Shown: positions 12,236 to 13,221 of the stretch, one piece after another
Numbering within the stretch: position 1 is the first letter of the stretch
How the letters are laid out: the number at the start of each line of letters is the position of its first letter
Assembly: GCA_913041025.1 (NCBI GenBank)
Contig: CAJWGQ010000070.1
Location: 1 to 13,221 of the forward strand
Direction: 5' to 3'
Length of the DNA stretch: 13,221 bases
From: an uncultured Gammaproteobacteria bacterium
Lineage (GTDB): Bacteria > Pseudomonadota > Gammaproteobacteria > Pseudomonadales > Azotimanducaceae_A
Program-made: the position numbers and the translations under genes
The notes under the pieces: generated by a model
The model's database searches: none
Seen by the model: the letters and a program-made list of their open reading frames with translations, nothing else
Told to the model about the DNA's origin: nothing

Positions 12236-12654
12236 CTAAGGAATACCCTTGTTGTTACCGTAAACCGAATTTGAAGATGCATAGACTAGATGTCCTACGC
12301 TAAATAGTCGGGCCTGCTCCAATAAACGCATAAACGATAAGAGATTATTGTTGATTACATCTACAGGATGCTCTATCGAGTAACACACATGCGCTTGTGC
12401 AGCCAAATGAATATTACAATCTGATTTCGCCTCTTTGAAAAAGGAACTTAAGGCATCGGTATTAAGAAGATCCATTTCTTCAAAATTGAATTCGCCAGGG
12501 CCCCTTCCAACTCTTTCAATCGGTCTCTTTTGACAGATACATCACAGAAAGAGGAAAAATTATCCAAACCAAATACTCTATAGCCACTTGCAAGTAGCCG
12601 CTTACTTATATGAAAACCTATGAAACCAGCAGCACCGGTGACAAGAACGTTCAC
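12236..12654 (-). pseudogene. UDP-glucuronate 4-epimerase, frameshifted and truncated
   Basis: This is the N-terminal part of an NAD-dependent nucleotide-sugar epimerase (about 138 of ~335 residues) in two frames. Frame one, from a GTG at 12654, gives [20 protein letters not shown] (Rossmann GxxGxxG) to RLKELEG. After the GGGGCCC run at 12504-12498 the homology moves to another frame ([13 protein letters not shown]..., with IHLAAQAHVCYSIEHP and YASSNSVYG), as if one base were missing. A TAG at 12236-12238 then ends it just after SVYGNNKGIP, before the catalytic Tyr-x-x-x-Lys (usually SLYAATK). DFNSS- and HLAAQAxVxYS-type wording points to the UDP-GlcA 4-epimerase group. The GTG overlaps the stop of the upstream UDP-glucose dehydrogenase as GTGA, so the pair was once translationally coupled. 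A catalytically active product is not expected. Confidence 0.85.
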
Positions 12655-13221
12655 TCTATTCCAAATAGTGCAGAGTTTCGTCCAATGCCTTCACAGATTA
12701 ATCCATAATCTGCAACGCGAGCTGGATGATAGATATTGCGACCATCAAAAATAAGTTTTTCCTTAAGAGAATTACTCAAGCGTCGAAAGTCTGGTTGCTT
12801 GAACTCTCTCCATTCCGTGACCACGATTAATGCATCGGCATTATCCGCTGCACTGTACGGATCTCCAACATAGGTAATATTCCGTTCACCCAAAGCTTCC
12901 CTGCTAGACTCTAAGGCTTCAGGGTCGTAAGCCCTAATTTGAGCCCCTCGAGCTATTAGCTCCTCAATAATAACGAGACTGGGGGCTTCTCTGATGTCAT
13001 CGGTACCAGGCTTAAACGAAAGACCCCAAAAGCCAAAACAGTAACCAGACAAATCTTCACCAAAGTGACGGCAAACCTTATCAACAATCAATTTTTTTTG
13101 TTGATTATTTCTAGATTCAACCGCTCGAAAAATTGCTCCGTCAATACCAGCGTCTTTCGCCATCGCGATCATTGCTTTAACATCTTTTGGAAAACAAGAG
13201 CCACCATAACCACAACCAGGA
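12651..13221 (-). CDS. ugd: UDP-glucose 6-dehydrogenase, C-terminal part (cut by window edge)
   Basis: The frame enters from the right edge, so about 190 C-terminal residues are seen. It oxidises UDP-glucose to UDP-glucuronate with two NAD+. The visible start, [17 protein letters not shown], contains the catalytic Cys (codon 13196-13194) in GGSCFPKD. Then come the central dimer helix ([17 protein letters not shown]) and the UDP-binding C-terminal Rossmann domain with [49 protein letters not shown] and FDGRNIYHP. No defect is seen in this part. Its TGA (12653-12651) overlaps the GTG of the epimerase relic. The product would feed uronic-acid-containing polysaccharide or be used by another epimerase or decarboxylase elsewhere. 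Confidence 0.95.
   Translation of the reverse strand, partial: PGCGYGGSCFPKDVKAMIAMAKDAGIDGAIFRAVESRNNQQKKLIVDKVCRHFGEDLSGYCFGFWGLSFKPGTDDIREAPSLVIIEELIARGAQIRAYDPEALESSREALGERNITYVGDPYSAADNADALIVVTEWREFKQPDFRRLSNSLKEKLIFDGRNIYHPARVADYGLICEGIGRNSALFGIE

Noticed and set aside
1..13221. CRISPR array, insertion sequence, phage or toxin-antitoxin genes
   Set aside because: No regularly spaced long repeats, transposase, integrase, phage or toxin-antitoxin motifs were seen; the only periodic repeats are the PhoB half-sites.

Overview
The window reads as chromosomal DNA of a Gram-negative bacterium, probably a marine-type gammaproteobacterium. This rests on a TonB-dependent receptor, an alginate_export-family outer-membrane barrel, outer-membrane-type lipoproteins, a PhoB/PhoR pair of proteobacterial type and a tRNA-Leu gene with an encoded CCA. 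The genus is not determinable by eye.

Layout. Bases 1-248 hold the C-terminal end of a short-chain dehydrogenase. Bases 349-4473 are a phosphate-response island: phoR (+), a PiT-family phosphate transporter (-), an 81-residue lipoprotein (+), an 84-residue secreted protein (-) and phoB (+). phoB and phoR are not adjacent, and this PhoR has no membrane segment. Bases 4538-9077 hold a two-gene unit on the minus strand, transcribed as a large beta-helix-like lipoprotein followed by a TonB-dependent receptor. It is separated from phoB by a shared terminator. tRNA-Leu(UAG) lies at 9399-9484, followed by a GST/metaxin-like protein (9666-10418) and an alginate_export-family outer-membrane protein (10709-12049). 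The right edge (12236-13221, minus strand) has the C-terminal part of UDP-glucose 6-dehydrogenase, coupled by a GTGA overlap to a UDP-glucuronate 4-epimerase relic that is frameshifted and truncated.

How the genes fit together. The main observation is regulatory. Seven-base PhoB half-sites spaced exactly 11 bases apart (consensus CTGTCAT/CTGTCAC with 4-base spacers) occur before pit, before each of the two small exported-protein genes, before phoB, and in weaker form before the lipoprotein/TonB-receptor unit. The last of these has a -10-like hexamer 10 bases after the final half-site, the spacing I recall for E. coli phoA. The simplest reading is a compact Pho regulon comprising cytosolic sensor, regulator, inner-membrane transporter, two small envelope proteins of unknown role, and possibly a lipoprotein plus TonB-dependent outer-membrane uptake pair for a phosphorus compound. 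The half-sites are visible in the sequence; the outer-membrane function is inference.
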